From an uncultured Oscillospiraceae bacterium (GTDB taxonomy: Bacteria > Bacillota > Clostridia > Oscillospirales > Ruminococcaceae), in the NCBI GenBank assembly GCA_902490585.1, contig CABUEI010000006.1:1-64000 (forward strand): a DNA stretch of 64,000 bases. Reading direction: 5' to 3'. The notes beneath the pieces are model-generated. The model searched no databases, had not been told where the DNA came from, and worked only from the letters and a program-made list of their open reading frames with translations. Shown piece after piece: positions 1 to 7,400 of the stretch; positions within the stretch are counted from its first letter, which is position 1, and the number at the start of each line of letters is the position of its first letter. The position numbers and the translations under genes are program-made.

Positions 1-201
1 TTGCTACGCAATGGCTGAGAACGTTTTTGCTTACGCAATAACAATCTCAGCCTGAAATCGTCAGAAGACGATTTCGCCGCATAGAAATGCGGCTTTGCTA
101 CGCAATGGCTGAGAATGTTGAAACACGATTTTGTTTTGCCTTATAGACAAAATTTGCGGCATTTGCCGCTATGTGCCTTGACGGCACATTAAAATCGTGT
201 T
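1..201. repeat. Cloverleaf-like palindromic repeats, first island
   Basis: Two folded units lie here, after the tail (1-19) of a third. Unit A (46-113) is closed by CTCAGCC (46-52) and GGCTGAG (107-113). It encloses three hairpins: AAATCGTC/GACGATTT (55-74), GCCGCAT/ATGCGGC (76-93) and TTGC/GCAA (95-105). Unit B (122-201) is closed by AACACGATTTT/AAAATCGTGTT and encloses an imperfect TTTTGCC hairpin (134-152), GCGGC/GCCGC (156-168) and TGTGCC/GGCACA (172-188). The loop of the last hairpin supplies the -35 (TTGACG) of the antitoxin RNA promoter. The same units recur at 31909-32158, so this is a dispersed, structured repeat. The complementarity is seen directly; its role is unknown. Confidence 0.8.
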
Positions 202-206
202 ATAAT
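178..206 (+). promoter_or_regulatory. Promoter of antitoxin RNA 1
   Basis: TTGACG (178-183), a 17-base spacer and TATAAT (201-206). The -35 lies in a hairpin loop and the -10 starts at the closing base of cloverleaf unit B. Transcription is expected from about 213. Confidence 0.75.
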
Positions 207-212
207 ATAAAC

Positions 213-298
213 AAAGAGGGAAACGACAGACGGTCGCTCCCTGGGATTAGTTAAAATAACCGCTCACAGTTTGCAGACAGGGGCGGTTATTTCTTTTT
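213..298 (+). ncRNA. Putative antisense antitoxin RNA, TA copy 1
   Basis: A short RNA of roughly 85 nt is predicted between the promoter at 178-206 and the terminator ending in TTTCTTTTT near 298. Its 5' part folds into a hairpin (GGGA..CGAC/GTCG..TCCC). Its 3' stem, AAATAACCGC (254-263) with GCGGTTATTT (283-292), is exactly antisense to the 3' end of the convergent toxin mRNA. Convergent genes overlapping at a shared terminator are the layout of known type I modules such as txpA/RatA, bsrG/SR4 and par. The RNA itself is inferred. Confidence 0.6.
254..297. terminator. Bidirectional terminator of TA copy 1
   Basis: Ten-base stem AAATAACCGC/GCGGTTATTT with T-runs on the plus side (TTTCTTTTT) and A/T-rich flank on the other side. 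It ends the antitoxin RNA on the plus strand and the toxin mRNA on the minus strand; the toxin stop codon lies inside the stem. Confidence 0.7.
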
Positions 299-385
299 GT
301 TAAAAGATAAAATGCTGAGTATAACTACAGTAAATCCCGTAAGGAAAATACCGATCTGAATTAGATTATCCAATGTTATGTACAC
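287..385 (-). CDS. Holin-like type I toxin peptide, copy 1
   Basis: A 32-residue peptide with a GTG start behind an ideal ribosome site (AAAGGAGG, about 7 bases upstream). It begins MYITLDNLIQIGIFLTGF, continues with a second hydrophobic stretch (TVVILSILSF) and ends in NKKK. One membrane helix plus a lysine tail is the hallmark of the putative holin-like toxin family related to BsrG/TxpA-type toxins. The promoter is TTGCTT (490-495) and TAAAAT (467-472) with 17-base spacing. The roughly 75-nt leader has a hairpin (AAAGTGC/GCACTTT) just before the ribosome site, which may limit translation. Three near-identical copies exist in the window. The family call rests on size, composition and genetic layout, not on a search. 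Confidence 0.75.
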   Translation of the reverse strand: MYITLDNLIQIGIFLTGFTVVILSILSFNKKK

Positions 386-506
386 AGCTTCACCTCCTTT
401 CAAAGTGCAACGCACTTTCGGGAGATGAATTTGACCGCCTATCGTCCAAGGTTTCCCTCAACTTATATTTTAGCATAATATGGCGGAAAAAGCAACTTGT
501 TTAAAC

Positions 507-534
507 TTGACAACACGTGAAAACGTGTTATAAT
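507..534 (+). promoter_or_regulatory. Promoter of antitoxin RNA 2
   Basis: TTGACA (507-512), a 16-base spacer and TATAAT (529-534). The spacer contains the dyad ACACGT/ACGTGT. A reduced form of the palindromic promoter seen at copy 1. Confidence 0.75.
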
Positions 535-540
535 ATAAAT

Positions 541-628
541 AAAGAGGGAAACGACAGACGGTCGCTCCCTAGATTTAGTTAAAGAATAACCGCCTCAGGT
601 TAGCAGCGAGGGCGGTTATTTCTTTTTA
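541..628 (+). ncRNA. Putative antisense antitoxin RNA, TA copy 2
   Basis: Same layout as copy 1: it starts with the shared GAGGGAAACGACAGACGGTC sequence, folds into a 5' hairpin, and ends at the AATAACCGCC/GGCGGTTATT terminator (about 587-628). It overlaps the 3' end of the minus-strand toxin gene. Predicted from promoter and terminator only. Confidence 0.6.
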
Positions 629-717
629 TTATTAAAAGATAAAATGCTGAGTATAACTACGGCAAATCCCGTAAGGAAAATACCGATCTGAATTAAATTA
701 TCCAATGTTATGTACAC
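616..717 (-). CDS. Holin-like type I toxin peptide, copy 2
   Basis: A 33-residue peptide with a GTG start and the same AAAGGAGG site. It differs from copy 1 by Thr to Ala in the helix (TGFAVVILSILSF) and one extra Asn before the lysine tail (NNKKK). Its minus-strand promoter is close to consensus: TTGACA (824-829), 18-base spacer, TATAAT (800-805). A strong toxin promoter opposed by a strong antisense promoter is typical of type I modules. The few substitutions keep the reading frame, which argues that the peptide is or was under selection. Confidence 0.75.
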   Translation of the reverse strand: MYITLDNLIQIGIFLTGFAVVILSILSFNNKKK

Positions 718-843
718 AGCTTCACCTCCTTTCAAAATGCTTGCGCACTTTCGGGAGATGAATTTGACCGCCTGACGTCCAAGGTTTCCCTCAAAGAGAA
801 TTATATCATATATTATATTTGTATGTCAATAACTGAATAGCAC

Positions 844-877
844 AAGAGCTTTGAGTAAAATCAAGGCTCTTTTCTAT
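844..877. terminator. Terminator-like hairpin after the antiporter gene
   Basis: AAGAGCTTTGA (844-854) pairs with TCAAGGCTCTT (861-871). It follows the antiporter stop codon on the minus strand, although the T-tract is better on the plus strand. It probably separates this gene from the TA island. Confidence 0.45.
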
Positions 878-2050
878 TTAATCAAGCAGCTTCTTATACG
901 TTAAATCTATAAGAAATGCACCGAGCGGAGCGGTGATAATTATCGACAGTACGGCAACAGTCAGCACGATATTTCCGCAGGAAAGCCCCATTGCAAGCGG
1001 TACTCCGCCGATTGCCGCCTGAACTGTGGCTTTGGGCAGATAGGCAAGACAGCAGAATAATCTCTGCTTAAACGGGATTTTTGTTCTGATAAGGCAAACT
1101 GCAACGCCTGCCATTCTGAATAGGAGAACGGCGAAAATCAGTATCACTGCGGATATTCCTGCGCTGACGGCATAGTTAATATCCACTGCCGCACCGACAA
1201 GCACGAACAGTACAATCTCTGCGGCAACCCAGATACGACCGAAGCGGGCGGAAAGTCGCTCGGCGGCTTCGGGACGTATCTTGTTTATCGTTATTCCGCT
1301 TGTCATTACGGCTACAAGTGACGAGAACGGCACTACCGCACCGAACGTATCTTCTACAGTACACAGCAGGAACGAAATGCTCACAAGTATAAGCAGTTTT
1401 GCGGTGTCGCGGATGTGTATGAGCTTCATCAGCTTGCCGAGAATAAAGCCGACAAGTATTCCGGCGGCGATGCCAAGTATCAGCGACACGGGGATCTTTG
1501 CAAAGTCTAGGGCGTTTACCGTACCGCTCTGTGCAAGACCTGTGAACACGGAGAACATCACTATTACAAATACATCGTCTACTGATGCGCCCGCTAAGAT
1601 AAGCTGGGGTATGCTGTACTTCTGACCACGGTTTTCTTCCATAAGCTTCAGCATTTTGGGGACGATTACGGCGGGGGATACCGCGCCGACGACAGAGCCC
1701 ATTACAAGCGCATCGGTAAGCGATATCCCGAGCAGGGCAGGGGCTAACAGCGCCATACCGAGTATCTCAAAGCAGGCAGGCACAAAGCACATCAGCACGG
1801 CAGGTCTGCCGACTTTTTTCAGGTCGGCGAGGTTCAACGAAAGTCCTGCTCGCATAAGGATAATCACGAGGGCGATTTTGCGCAGCTGTGCCGAAATATC
1901 AAGCACGGAGCTGTCTATCAGCGAGAAAACGTGAGGTCCGAGCAATATTCCGACACCGAGCATACCTATAAGTGCGGGCAGGTGCAGTTTTTTGCACAGT
2001 TCTCCTGCAAGAAAGCCGAGCAGGAAAACAAGGGCGAGCGAAAATAACAT
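878..2050 (-). CDS. Na+/H+ (cation:proton) antiporter, CPA type
   Basis: A 390-residue membrane protein with about 12 hydrophobic segments and the Na_H_Exchanger features LPALIGMLGVGILLGP near the N-terminus and MRAGLSLNLADL around residues 66-77. It should exchange protons for monovalent cations, or possibly another ion, across the membrane. The start has a good ribosome site (AAAAGGAGAT). The key context is a fluoride riboswitch in its leader. Antiporters of this superfamily are known members of the fluoride regulon, so the physiological task is probably fluoride or associated proton stress. It is a single-gene unit, transcribed away from yicC with its own promoter. Confidence 0.85.
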   Translation of the reverse strand: MLFSLALVFLLGFLAGELCKKLHLPALIGMLGVGILLGPHVFSLIDSSVLDISAQLRKIALVIILMRAGLSLNLADLKKVGRPAVLMCFVPACFEILGMALLAPALLGISLTDALVMGSVVGAVSPAVIVPKMLKLMEENRGQKYSIPQLILAGASVDDVFVIVMFSVFTGLAQSGTVNALDFAKIPVSLILGIAAGILVGFILGKLMKLIHIRDTAKLLILVSISFLLCTVEDTFGAVVPFSSLVAVMTSGITINKIRPEAAERLSARFGRIWVAAEIVLFVLVGAAVDINYAVSAGISAVILIFAVLLFRMAGVAVCLIRTKIPFKQRLFCCLAYLPKATVQAAIGGVPLAMGLSCGNIVLTVAVLSIIITAPLGAFLIDLTYKKLLD

Positions 2051-2082
2051 AGAAATATCTCCTTTTACAGTAGAACGACAAA

Positions 2083-2190
2083 ATAAAAAAGCCGACAGCT
2101 ACTGCGTAAAATGCAGAAGTCATCAGCTTAAAATCCTTAAATTGAAAGCGGTTCGGGCTAAAGCCCCGGGAGAACATCATTCCCTTTATT
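2083..2190 (-). promoter_or_regulatory. Fluoride (crcB-type) riboswitch with intrinsic terminator
   Basis: Read on the minus strand, the leader contains GGGAATGATGTTCTCCC (2168-2184), matching the family's first hairpin GGcgATGgnGTTCgCC. Next come AACCGCT and then AGCTGATGACTTCT (2115-2128), matching the conserved AACGCT and AGCTaATGACtcCT of crcB aptamers. The last element is also the 5' arm of a long imperfect stem (GCTGATGACTTCTGC with GCAGTAGCTGTCGGC) followed by TTTTTTATTTT. Fluoride binding would hold that arm in the aptamer and allow read-through into the antiporter gene. The call rests on motif recall; a covariance search would settle it. Confidence 0.85.
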
Positions 2191-2198
2191 ATGGGTTT

Positions 2199-2227
2199 AT
2201 TATAGCATTGCGGAGCGTGATTGTCAA
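2199..2227 (-). promoter_or_regulatory. Promoter of the riboswitch-antiporter transcript
   Basis: On the minus strand, TTGACA (2222-2227), 17-base spacer, TATAAT (2199-2204): a perfect consensus promoter giving a start near 2192, immediately before the aptamer. Confidence 0.85.
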
Positions 2228-2292
2228 GAGAGATTTGATACTATCGTTAATATACGCCGGTAACGGAGGTGTAGCAAAACTCAAACTGTCAG

Positions 2293-2412
2293 AACGGCGA
2301 ATTTGGGGCGGCTCACAGCCGCAACGGCGAATTTGGGGCGGCTCACAGCCGCAACGGCGAATTTGGGGCGGCTCACAGCCGCAACGGCAAATCTGAAACG
2401 GCTCACAGCCGC
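2293..2412. repeat. Four 30-bp tandem repeats next to the yicC stop codon
   Basis: Units at 2293-2322, 2323-2352 and 2353-2382 appear identical; the fourth (2383-2412) is diverged in its first half. Each holds the palindrome GCGGCTcacAGCCGC. The array ends exactly at the yicC stop codon (2413-2415), so each unit can form a hairpin in the 3' untranslated RNA, possibly a multiplied terminator or RNA-stabilising stem. Confidence 0.9.
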
Positions 2413-3291
2413 TCATTCAATATTCTGTATCTGCTCCCTTATCTTCTCAATCTCGCTCTTCATATCTACAACAAGTCTTGTTATGCGTATATCTGCCGCC
2501 TTTGAGCCGATAGTGTTGGTTTCCCTGTTGATTTCCTGCACCAGAAAATCAAGCTTTCTGCCTATCTCCTTGTCGCTGTCGAGCATTGAGCGCAGCTGTG
2601 AAAGGTGCGAGTGCAGACGTACCGTTTCTTCGTCAACGGCTGTCTTTTCGGAGAATATAGCCGCCTCGGTGAGTATTCTCTGCTCGTCAATATCCGATGA
2701 GCCGAGTATCTCTTTGAGTTTGTCCTCTAATCTCTTACGGTATGCGGCGGTGCTTTCGGGTGAGTATATCTCAACCTTGCTTACCATATCCTCTATTACA
2801 TCTGCCTTTTCGAGTACGTCAGCCTTGAGTGCCGCACCCTCTGTTTCACGCATTGCAATGAACTTGTCGAGTGCCGAGCCGACTACCGATGAAATATCAG
2901 CCCAAAGCTGTTCCTCGTCTGTTTCTTCCTTTATCACTGTGAATACATCGGGTATTCTGAAAAGGTCTGAAGCGGAGAGGTCGTCCGTAATGCCAAGGTC
3001 GGGAGCGATAGTGCGGATAGCTTCTATGTACTGTGAGGCTACCTGCTCGTTTACCTTTACCGAGGTGTCCTTTACATCTATGTTGTAAACGAGGAGTGAC
3101 AGCTCGACCTTACCTCTTGTTATCTTTTCCTTGAGCATTGTTTTGAGCTTAGGTTCAAGGTACTGGTAGTTGCGTGGGAGCTTTGACGAAAATTCAAAGA
3201 ACTTGTGATTGACACTTCTGATTTCGGCGATGATTTCTCTGCCGCTTACTACAGCCTGTTCTCTGCCGAAACCCGTCATACTTCTTATCAT
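2413..3291 (-). CDS. yicC: YicC/YloC family endoribonuclease
   Basis: A 292-residue protein starting MIRSMTGFGRE, the diagnostic N-terminus of the family, with the YicC-like N-terminal domain (about 1-155) and the C-terminal DUF1732 region (about 207-292, including GRKLDFLVQEINRETNTIGS). Members are metal-dependent RNA endonucleases linked to RNA turnover and stationary-phase physiology. Length is normal. The start has AAAGGA 9 bases upstream. It is the last gene of a minus-strand run beginning near 8350, and the 30-bp repeat array follows its stop codon. Confidence 0.92.
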   Translation of the reverse strand: MIRSMTGFGREQAVVSGREIIAEIRSVNHKFFEFSSKLPRNYQYLEPKLKTMLKEKITRGKVELSLLVYNIDVKDTSVKVNEQVASQYIEAIRTIAPDLGITDDLSASDLFRIPDVFTVIKEETDEEQLWADISSVVGSALDKFIAMRETEGAALKADVLEKADVIEDMVSKVEIYSPESTAAYRKRLEDKLKEILGSSDIDEQRILTEAAIFSEKTAVDEETVRLHSHLSQLRSMLDSDKEIGRKLDFLVQEINRETNTIGSKAADIRITRLVVDMKSEIEKIREQIQNIE

Positions 3292-3364
3292 AGTGGATAT
3301 CCTTTCTGTTTTTATATTTTTCTGTTGGTGAGCTACCGCCCCTCAACCCTGACTTATTTGTTTA

Positions 3365-4624
3365 TTATATTTTCAGTTCGCCGCTTTCAAGCATTGATTG
3401 TGCGGCAAGTAATATTCCTGTTTTGCCCGAGGGGTAGGTGATACCGCCCTGTAGCCATACGGCATACGGTTCTCTCAGCGGTGCGTCTGCTGAAAGCTCT
3501 ATGCTTGCTCCCATTGTAAATGCGCCTGCCGCCATTATGACCTTGCTGTCATATCCGGGCATATCCCACGGCTCAGGTGTTGCCATAGAGTCAACGGGAG
3601 AGCCGTTCTGTATGCCCTTGCAGAATGCACAGAGAGCGTCGGGAGTGCCGAGCTTTATTGCGGCAATAATGTCGGTTCTGTCGTGGTCGTACTTCGGGAA
3701 AGTTTCGTAGCCGAGCAGTGAGAAGAATGCACACGCAAAAACCGATGTCTTTACAGCGCTTTCAACTATCTGCGGAGCTAAGAAGAAACCGAGGTACATA
3801 CCTCTGTTTTCATCGAGCGAACAGCCGACCTCTTTACCTGTTCCGACAGTAGTCAGACGGTAGCTGCAAAGCTCGACAAGATCCTTTCTGCCTGCTATGT
3901 AGCCGCCTGTGCGGGCAATTGCACCACCGGGGTTCTTGATAAGACTGCCGATTATAAGGTCTGCGCCGACCTCGGTAGGCTCACGCTTTTCAACAAACTC
4001 GCCGTAGCAGTTATCGACCATTATAATTGCGTCATTGTTCACACTCTTTATTGCACTGATTATCTCGCCTATCTTGTCTATTGACAGCGATTCACGGAGA
4101 GAATAACCTCTTGAACGCTGGATATATGCTACCTTACAGCCCCTTGCAACAGCCGTTTTTATTCCCTCAAGGTCGGGTGTGCCGTCAGGGAGCAGATCCA
4201 CCTGTGCATATTTTACACCGAACTCCTTTAACGATCCGCCGTGTTCGCCGTTTATGACCTCTGATAAGGTATCATAAGGTGCGCCTGTCACGCAGAGCAG
4301 AGTGTCGTTCGGACGGAGTACGCCGAACAGAGCAGTGGAGAGTGCGTGCGTGCCGTTCACAAAGCTGTGGCGGACAAGTGCGTCTTCTGCGTGGAAAACC
4401 TCGGCATATACTGTGTCGAGCTTATCTCTGCCGTCGTCGTTGTAGCCGTAGCCGATAGTACCTTTAAGGTGCATTTCGCTGACACGGTTGTTTATGAATG
4501 CCGAGAGCACCTTGTTTCCGTTGTACTCTGCGGTTTCGCTGATTTTCGCAAACTGTGCGGACGCAAGCTCTTCGGCTTTCTTTGCCGTTTCAAGCAGTCT
4601 GCTGTCAATATTGAAAAAGTCCAT
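3365..4624 (-). CDS. Methionine gamma-lyase-like PLP enzyme ('aluminium resistance protein' family)
   Basis: A 419-residue fold-type I PLP enzyme of the Met_gamma_lyase family often annotated as aluminium resistance protein. Visible features are SFVNGTHALSTALFG (cofactor phosphate region), IMVDNCYGEF (the PLP-ring aspartate) and GSLIKNPGG (the PLP lysine, near residue 235). The true substrate of this family is poorly defined; C-S lyase activity on sulfur amino acids is the usual guess. It starts just upstream of a 73-bp gap to yicC and ends 2 bp after the GNAT gene stops being read, so translation is probably coupled. Confidence 0.85.
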   Translation of the reverse strand: MDFFNIDSRLLETAKKAEELASAQFAKISETAEYNGNKVLSAFINNRVSEMHLKGTIGYGYNDDGRDKLDTVYAEVFHAEDALVRHSFVNGTHALSTALFGVLRPNDTLLCVTGAPYDTLSEVINGEHGGSLKEFGVKYAQVDLLPDGTPDLEGIKTAVARGCKVAYIQRSRGYSLRESLSIDKIGEIISAIKSVNNDAIIMVDNCYGEFVEKREPTEVGADLIIGSLIKNPGGAIARTGGYIAGRKDLVELCSYRLTTVGTGKEVGCSLDENRGMYLGFFLAPQIVESAVKTSVFACAFFSLLGYETFPKYDHDRTDIIAAIKLGTPDALCAFCKGIQNGSPVDSMATPEPWDMPGYDSKVIMAAGAFTMGASIELSADAPLREPYAVWLQGGITYPSGKTGILLAAQSMLESGELKI

Positions 4625-4626
4625 TT

Positions 4627-5343
4627 TTATCCTCTTTTTATTTCGTACGCTGTACCTATTTCCGTGAATCCGCAGTTTATATAAAACTGCTGTACGTTTT
4701 TCTTGCAGGCAAGCGTTATTTTTCTGTTATCAAGTAACTGAGTGGTGCTGTAAAGCAGTGCCTTTCCTATTCCGTTTTTCTGCATATTCTGTCTTACTGC
4801 AATGTGGGACAGAAAACATTCTTTATCATCGCCATAAAGCACTGTCGCAGTCGCAACGGGAATATCATCGCTGTACATTACTATAAGCTTTGAAACGCCG
4901 TGACGGACACGGTGACAGGTGTCTGCGTACCAGTCGTTAAACTGATCGTCACTGAGGGAAAATCCGCTTTTCAGTATCTCAAATACCATGCGGTAGTCCT
5001 CGGTAAATTCCGCTTTCAGGTGAATGTTGCCGTGGGCGTTCGGCATTTTGTCCGATGTCATTATATAAAGTGTTTCGGATTTTCCCGATAGCTTGATATC
5101 CGACATTACAGCCCATGCACCGAGCATATCGGAAAATGCAAGCAGGCTTTCTGTATCTGTATTTTCGTTACAGTGAACATAAAGCTCGCCGCCGTAATAA
5201 AGGGCAAGAGTATTTTCACCCTCATAGAACGTGCAGAAGTCATACCCTGTGCCGTAAGCCCTGTAATACGCATTTATCCGCCCGGCTATCACGTTGTCAG
5301 ACGGATAACCGGGCGGCAGTGCGCCGTATATTCTTTTTATCAT
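4627..5343 (-). CDS. GNAT family N-acetyltransferase
   Basis: A 238-residue protein with a C-terminal GNAT domain: the acetyl-CoA binding segment AVRQNMQKNGIGKALL (about 190-205) and the terminal CGFTEIGTAYEI strand. The N-terminal half is family-specific. I place the start at the ATG overlapping the upstream stop (ATGA at 5340-5343), giving MIKRIYGALPPGY. Longer upstream reading frames have no ribosome site. It is coupled to the M42 peptidase gene. The acceptor is unknown; candidates include small molecules or peptides related to the neighbouring peptidases. Confidence 0.8.
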   Translation of the reverse strand: MIKRIYGALPPGYPSDNVIAGRINAYYRAYGTGYDFCTFYEGENTLALYYGGELYVHCNENTDTESLLAFSDMLGAWAVMSDIKLSGKSETLYIMTSDKMPNAHGNIHLKAEFTEDYRMVFEILKSGFSLSDDQFNDWYADTCHRVRHGVSKLIVMYSDDIPVATATVLYGDDKECFLSHIAVRQNMQKNGIGKALLYSTTQLLDNRKITLACKKNVQQFYINCGFTEIGTAYEIKRG

Positions 5344-6365
5344 TTTTCCGCAAGTGCAAGGTACATCGCATAAGCAAGCTTTGCGGTGCTTTCCGCATCG
5401 CTCTTCTTTATCATACATGACGGTGAGTGAAGATATCTGCACGGAACGGAAAGTGCGACCGTCCTTATACCGCCAACCGATGTGTGAATTGCACCGCTGT
5501 CGTTACCGCCAGCGACAAGCGTTTTTGTCTGGCAGGGAACGCCTATCTCCTTTGCCTTTTCAAAGCCGAGGTGATACAGCTCACGGTCGTATATAGTACC
5601 TCTGTCCATGTAGCTTACAACACAGCCCTTGCCAAGCTCGCATACACGCTTTTCGCCGTCATTTCCTGCAAAGTCGCAGGCAGTGGTGGTTTCAAGAACT
5701 ATAGCGTAATCGGGCTTTACCGTGTAAGCGGTAACCTTTGCGCCCCTTGTGCCTATCTCTTCCTGTACGGTGAACACGCAGGTCACATCATAAGGCAGGT
5801 CTGTATTCAGCATATCTATCATTACGGCACAGCCTATCCTGTCGTCAAGCGCTTTCTCACGCAGATAGCCGTTGCCAAGCTCTGTATAATCGCTTTTAAA
5901 ATATGCACAGTCGCCGAGTGAAACGTATTTTTCCGCTTCCGCCTTTGACGATGCTCCTATGTCTATCGTCAGCGTATCGAGCTTTACGGGATTGTCACGC
6001 TCTTTGGGTGACTGCTGGTGTATTGCCTTGCCGCCTACCACTCCGACAGTGCCGTTTTTGAAGTGCAGTTGTCTGCCTATCACGACTTCGGGATTTATAC
6101 CGCCGACTGTTGTAAATTTCAGATTTCCGTCATCGGTGATGTAGGTCACGATAAAGCCGACCTCGTCCTGATGAGCGGCAAGCATAACCTTGTTTTTGGG
6201 CGTTTTTGCACCTTTTTTGTTTACTATGATATTGCCGAGTGCATCAACCTCAGTATCGCAGTCAGAGGGTAGCATTGAGAGGATAAGCTTTGTTACATCG
6301 CTCTCGTCACCGCTCGTACCGTCGGCATTGCACAGTTTTTTTATAGTATCAAACAATTCAGCCAT
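5340..6365 (-). CDS. M42 family metallopeptidase, first of a tandem pair
   Basis: A dinuclear-metal aminopeptidase or glutamyl-aminopeptidase-like enzyme of about 341 residues. Motifs are AAHQDEVGFIV (first metal ligand His), LDDRIGCAV (bridging Asp), TVQEEIGTRG (Glu catalytic base and metal ligand) and CRYLHSPSCMI (last His). It probably trims peptides in the cytoplasm as a large oligomer. The chosen ATG at 6365 has AAAGGCGG 8 bases upstream and overlaps the previous stop (ATGGCTGA); a GTG at 6374 sits too close to that site. Confidence 0.9.
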   Translation of the reverse strand: MAELFDTIKKLCNADGTSGDESDVTKLILSMLPSDCDTEVDALGNIIVNKKGAKTPKNKVMLAAHQDEVGFIVTYITDDGNLKFTTVGGINPEVVIGRQLHFKNGTVGVVGGKAIHQQSPKERDNPVKLDTLTIDIGASSKAEAEKYVSLGDCAYFKSDYTELGNGYLREKALDDRIGCAVMIDMLNTDLPYDVTCVFTVQEEIGTRGAKVTAYTVKPDYAIVLETTTACDFAGNDGEKRVCELGKGCVVSYMDRGTIYDRELYHLGFEKAKEIGVPCQTKTLVAGGNDSGAIHTSVGGIRTVALSVPCRYLHSPSCMIKKSDAESTAKLAYAMYLALAEK

Positions 6366-7386
6366 TAGCGGCACCGCCTTTCATGGCAAAAGCCGCAATC
6401 AGCTTTGCTGTGGATATAACGTCTTCGGTATCAATTATCTCGGCGGGTGTGTGCATGAATTTAAGCGGAATTGAAAGCGTGCAGGCTTTCGCACCCGACT
6501 TGTTCACGCTCATGGTATCGGCATTTGTGCCTGTTTCTCCGCCCATAACTTCAAGCTGATACGGGATATCTTCCGTCTTTGCAAGAGATATAAGGCTGTT
6601 TGACAGCTCTCTTGAAAGTGACGGTGCTATGCCTATCATAACGCCCTTTGACATATCGGCACATTTTGCCCTGTCGCTGTCGGGAGTTTTTGCAAAGCTT
6701 ACATCCATTTCAAGAAGATAGTCGGGATCAAGGTCGTATACCGCTATCTTTGCGCCACGTTCGCCCGTTTCTTCCTGTGCGGTGAACGATACGTCAAGGT
6801 CGAACGCAAGCTCTTTACCTTTCAGCATTTCGAGAGCAACCAGTATAGAAGCTACACCGCACCTGTCGTCAAGCGCACCGGCACAGTATCTTGTGCCGAG
6901 CATAGCTGTCGGCTCGCAGTCAAAGGTTATCCTGTCGCCGAGTTCTATGCGGCTTTCAAGTTCCTGCTTTGTGTAGCCTGTGTCGATAACAAGCTCTTCT
7001 ATCTTAGGCACTCCGTCACCGCTCTTTACATGAGGAGGGAGAACGGATACAACGCCTTTAACTTTTTCCTTGCCGTGAACAGTAACGCTCTGCGCCGCAA
7101 GCACACGTCTGTCGGGTCCGCCTACCGCACCGACTTTAATAAATCCTTTGTCGTCTATAAAGGATACGATAAGTCCGACTCTGTCGATATGTGCGTCAAG
7201 CAGAAGCTTTGGTTTATTGCCTGTGCTCACGATATGCCCGATAACGTTGCCAAAATCGTCAATACTGCAATCGTCCGTGTAGTTTTTAAGCATTGACAGT
7301 GCGACTTCGGACGCACTTCTTTCATCGCCCGAAACGCCGTCAACACTGCACAGACTGTACAGCATACTGTTTATATCCATTGTCAT
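6358..7386 (-). CDS. M42 family metallopeptidase, second of a tandem pair
   Basis: A 342-residue paralogue of the downstream enzyme with the same ligand set: LDAHIDRVGLIV, ALDDRCGVAS, TAQEETGERGA and KFMHTPAEII. The two proteins are clearly diverged, so this is an old duplication rather than a recent copy. Start choice between 7386 and 7380 (MTMDI or MDI) is open because the purine-rich stretch AGAAAG suits the second better. The gene lies 14 bp downstream of the LysR-type regulator, so the regulator may control this peptidase operon. Confidence 0.9.
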   Translation of the reverse strand: MTMDINSMLYSLCSVDGVSGDERSASEVALSMLKNYTDDCSIDDFGNVIGHIVSTGNKPKLLLDAHIDRVGLIVSFIDDKGFIKVGAVGGPDRRVLAAQSVTVHGKEKVKGVVSVLPPHVKSGDGVPKIEELVIDTGYTKQELESRIELGDRITFDCEPTAMLGTRYCAGALDDRCGVASILVALEMLKGKELAFDLDVSFTAQEETGERGAKIAVYDLDPDYLLEMDVSFAKTPDSDRAKCADMSKGVMIGIAPSLSRELSNSLISLAKTEDIPYQLEVMGGETGTNADTMSVNKSGAKACTLSIPLKFMHTPAEIIDTEDVISTAKLIAAFAMKGGAANG

Positions 7387-7400
7387 CTTTCTTTCATGGC

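Noticed and set aside
46..113. tRNA gene suggested by the cloverleaf shape
   Set aside because: Stem lengths, the absence of conserved T-loop/anticodon-arm bases and the repeat nature do not fit a tRNA; it is a palindromic DNA repeat.
2293..2412. CRISPR-like array
   Set aside because: The 30-bp units are contiguous with no unique spacers and no cas genes are near.
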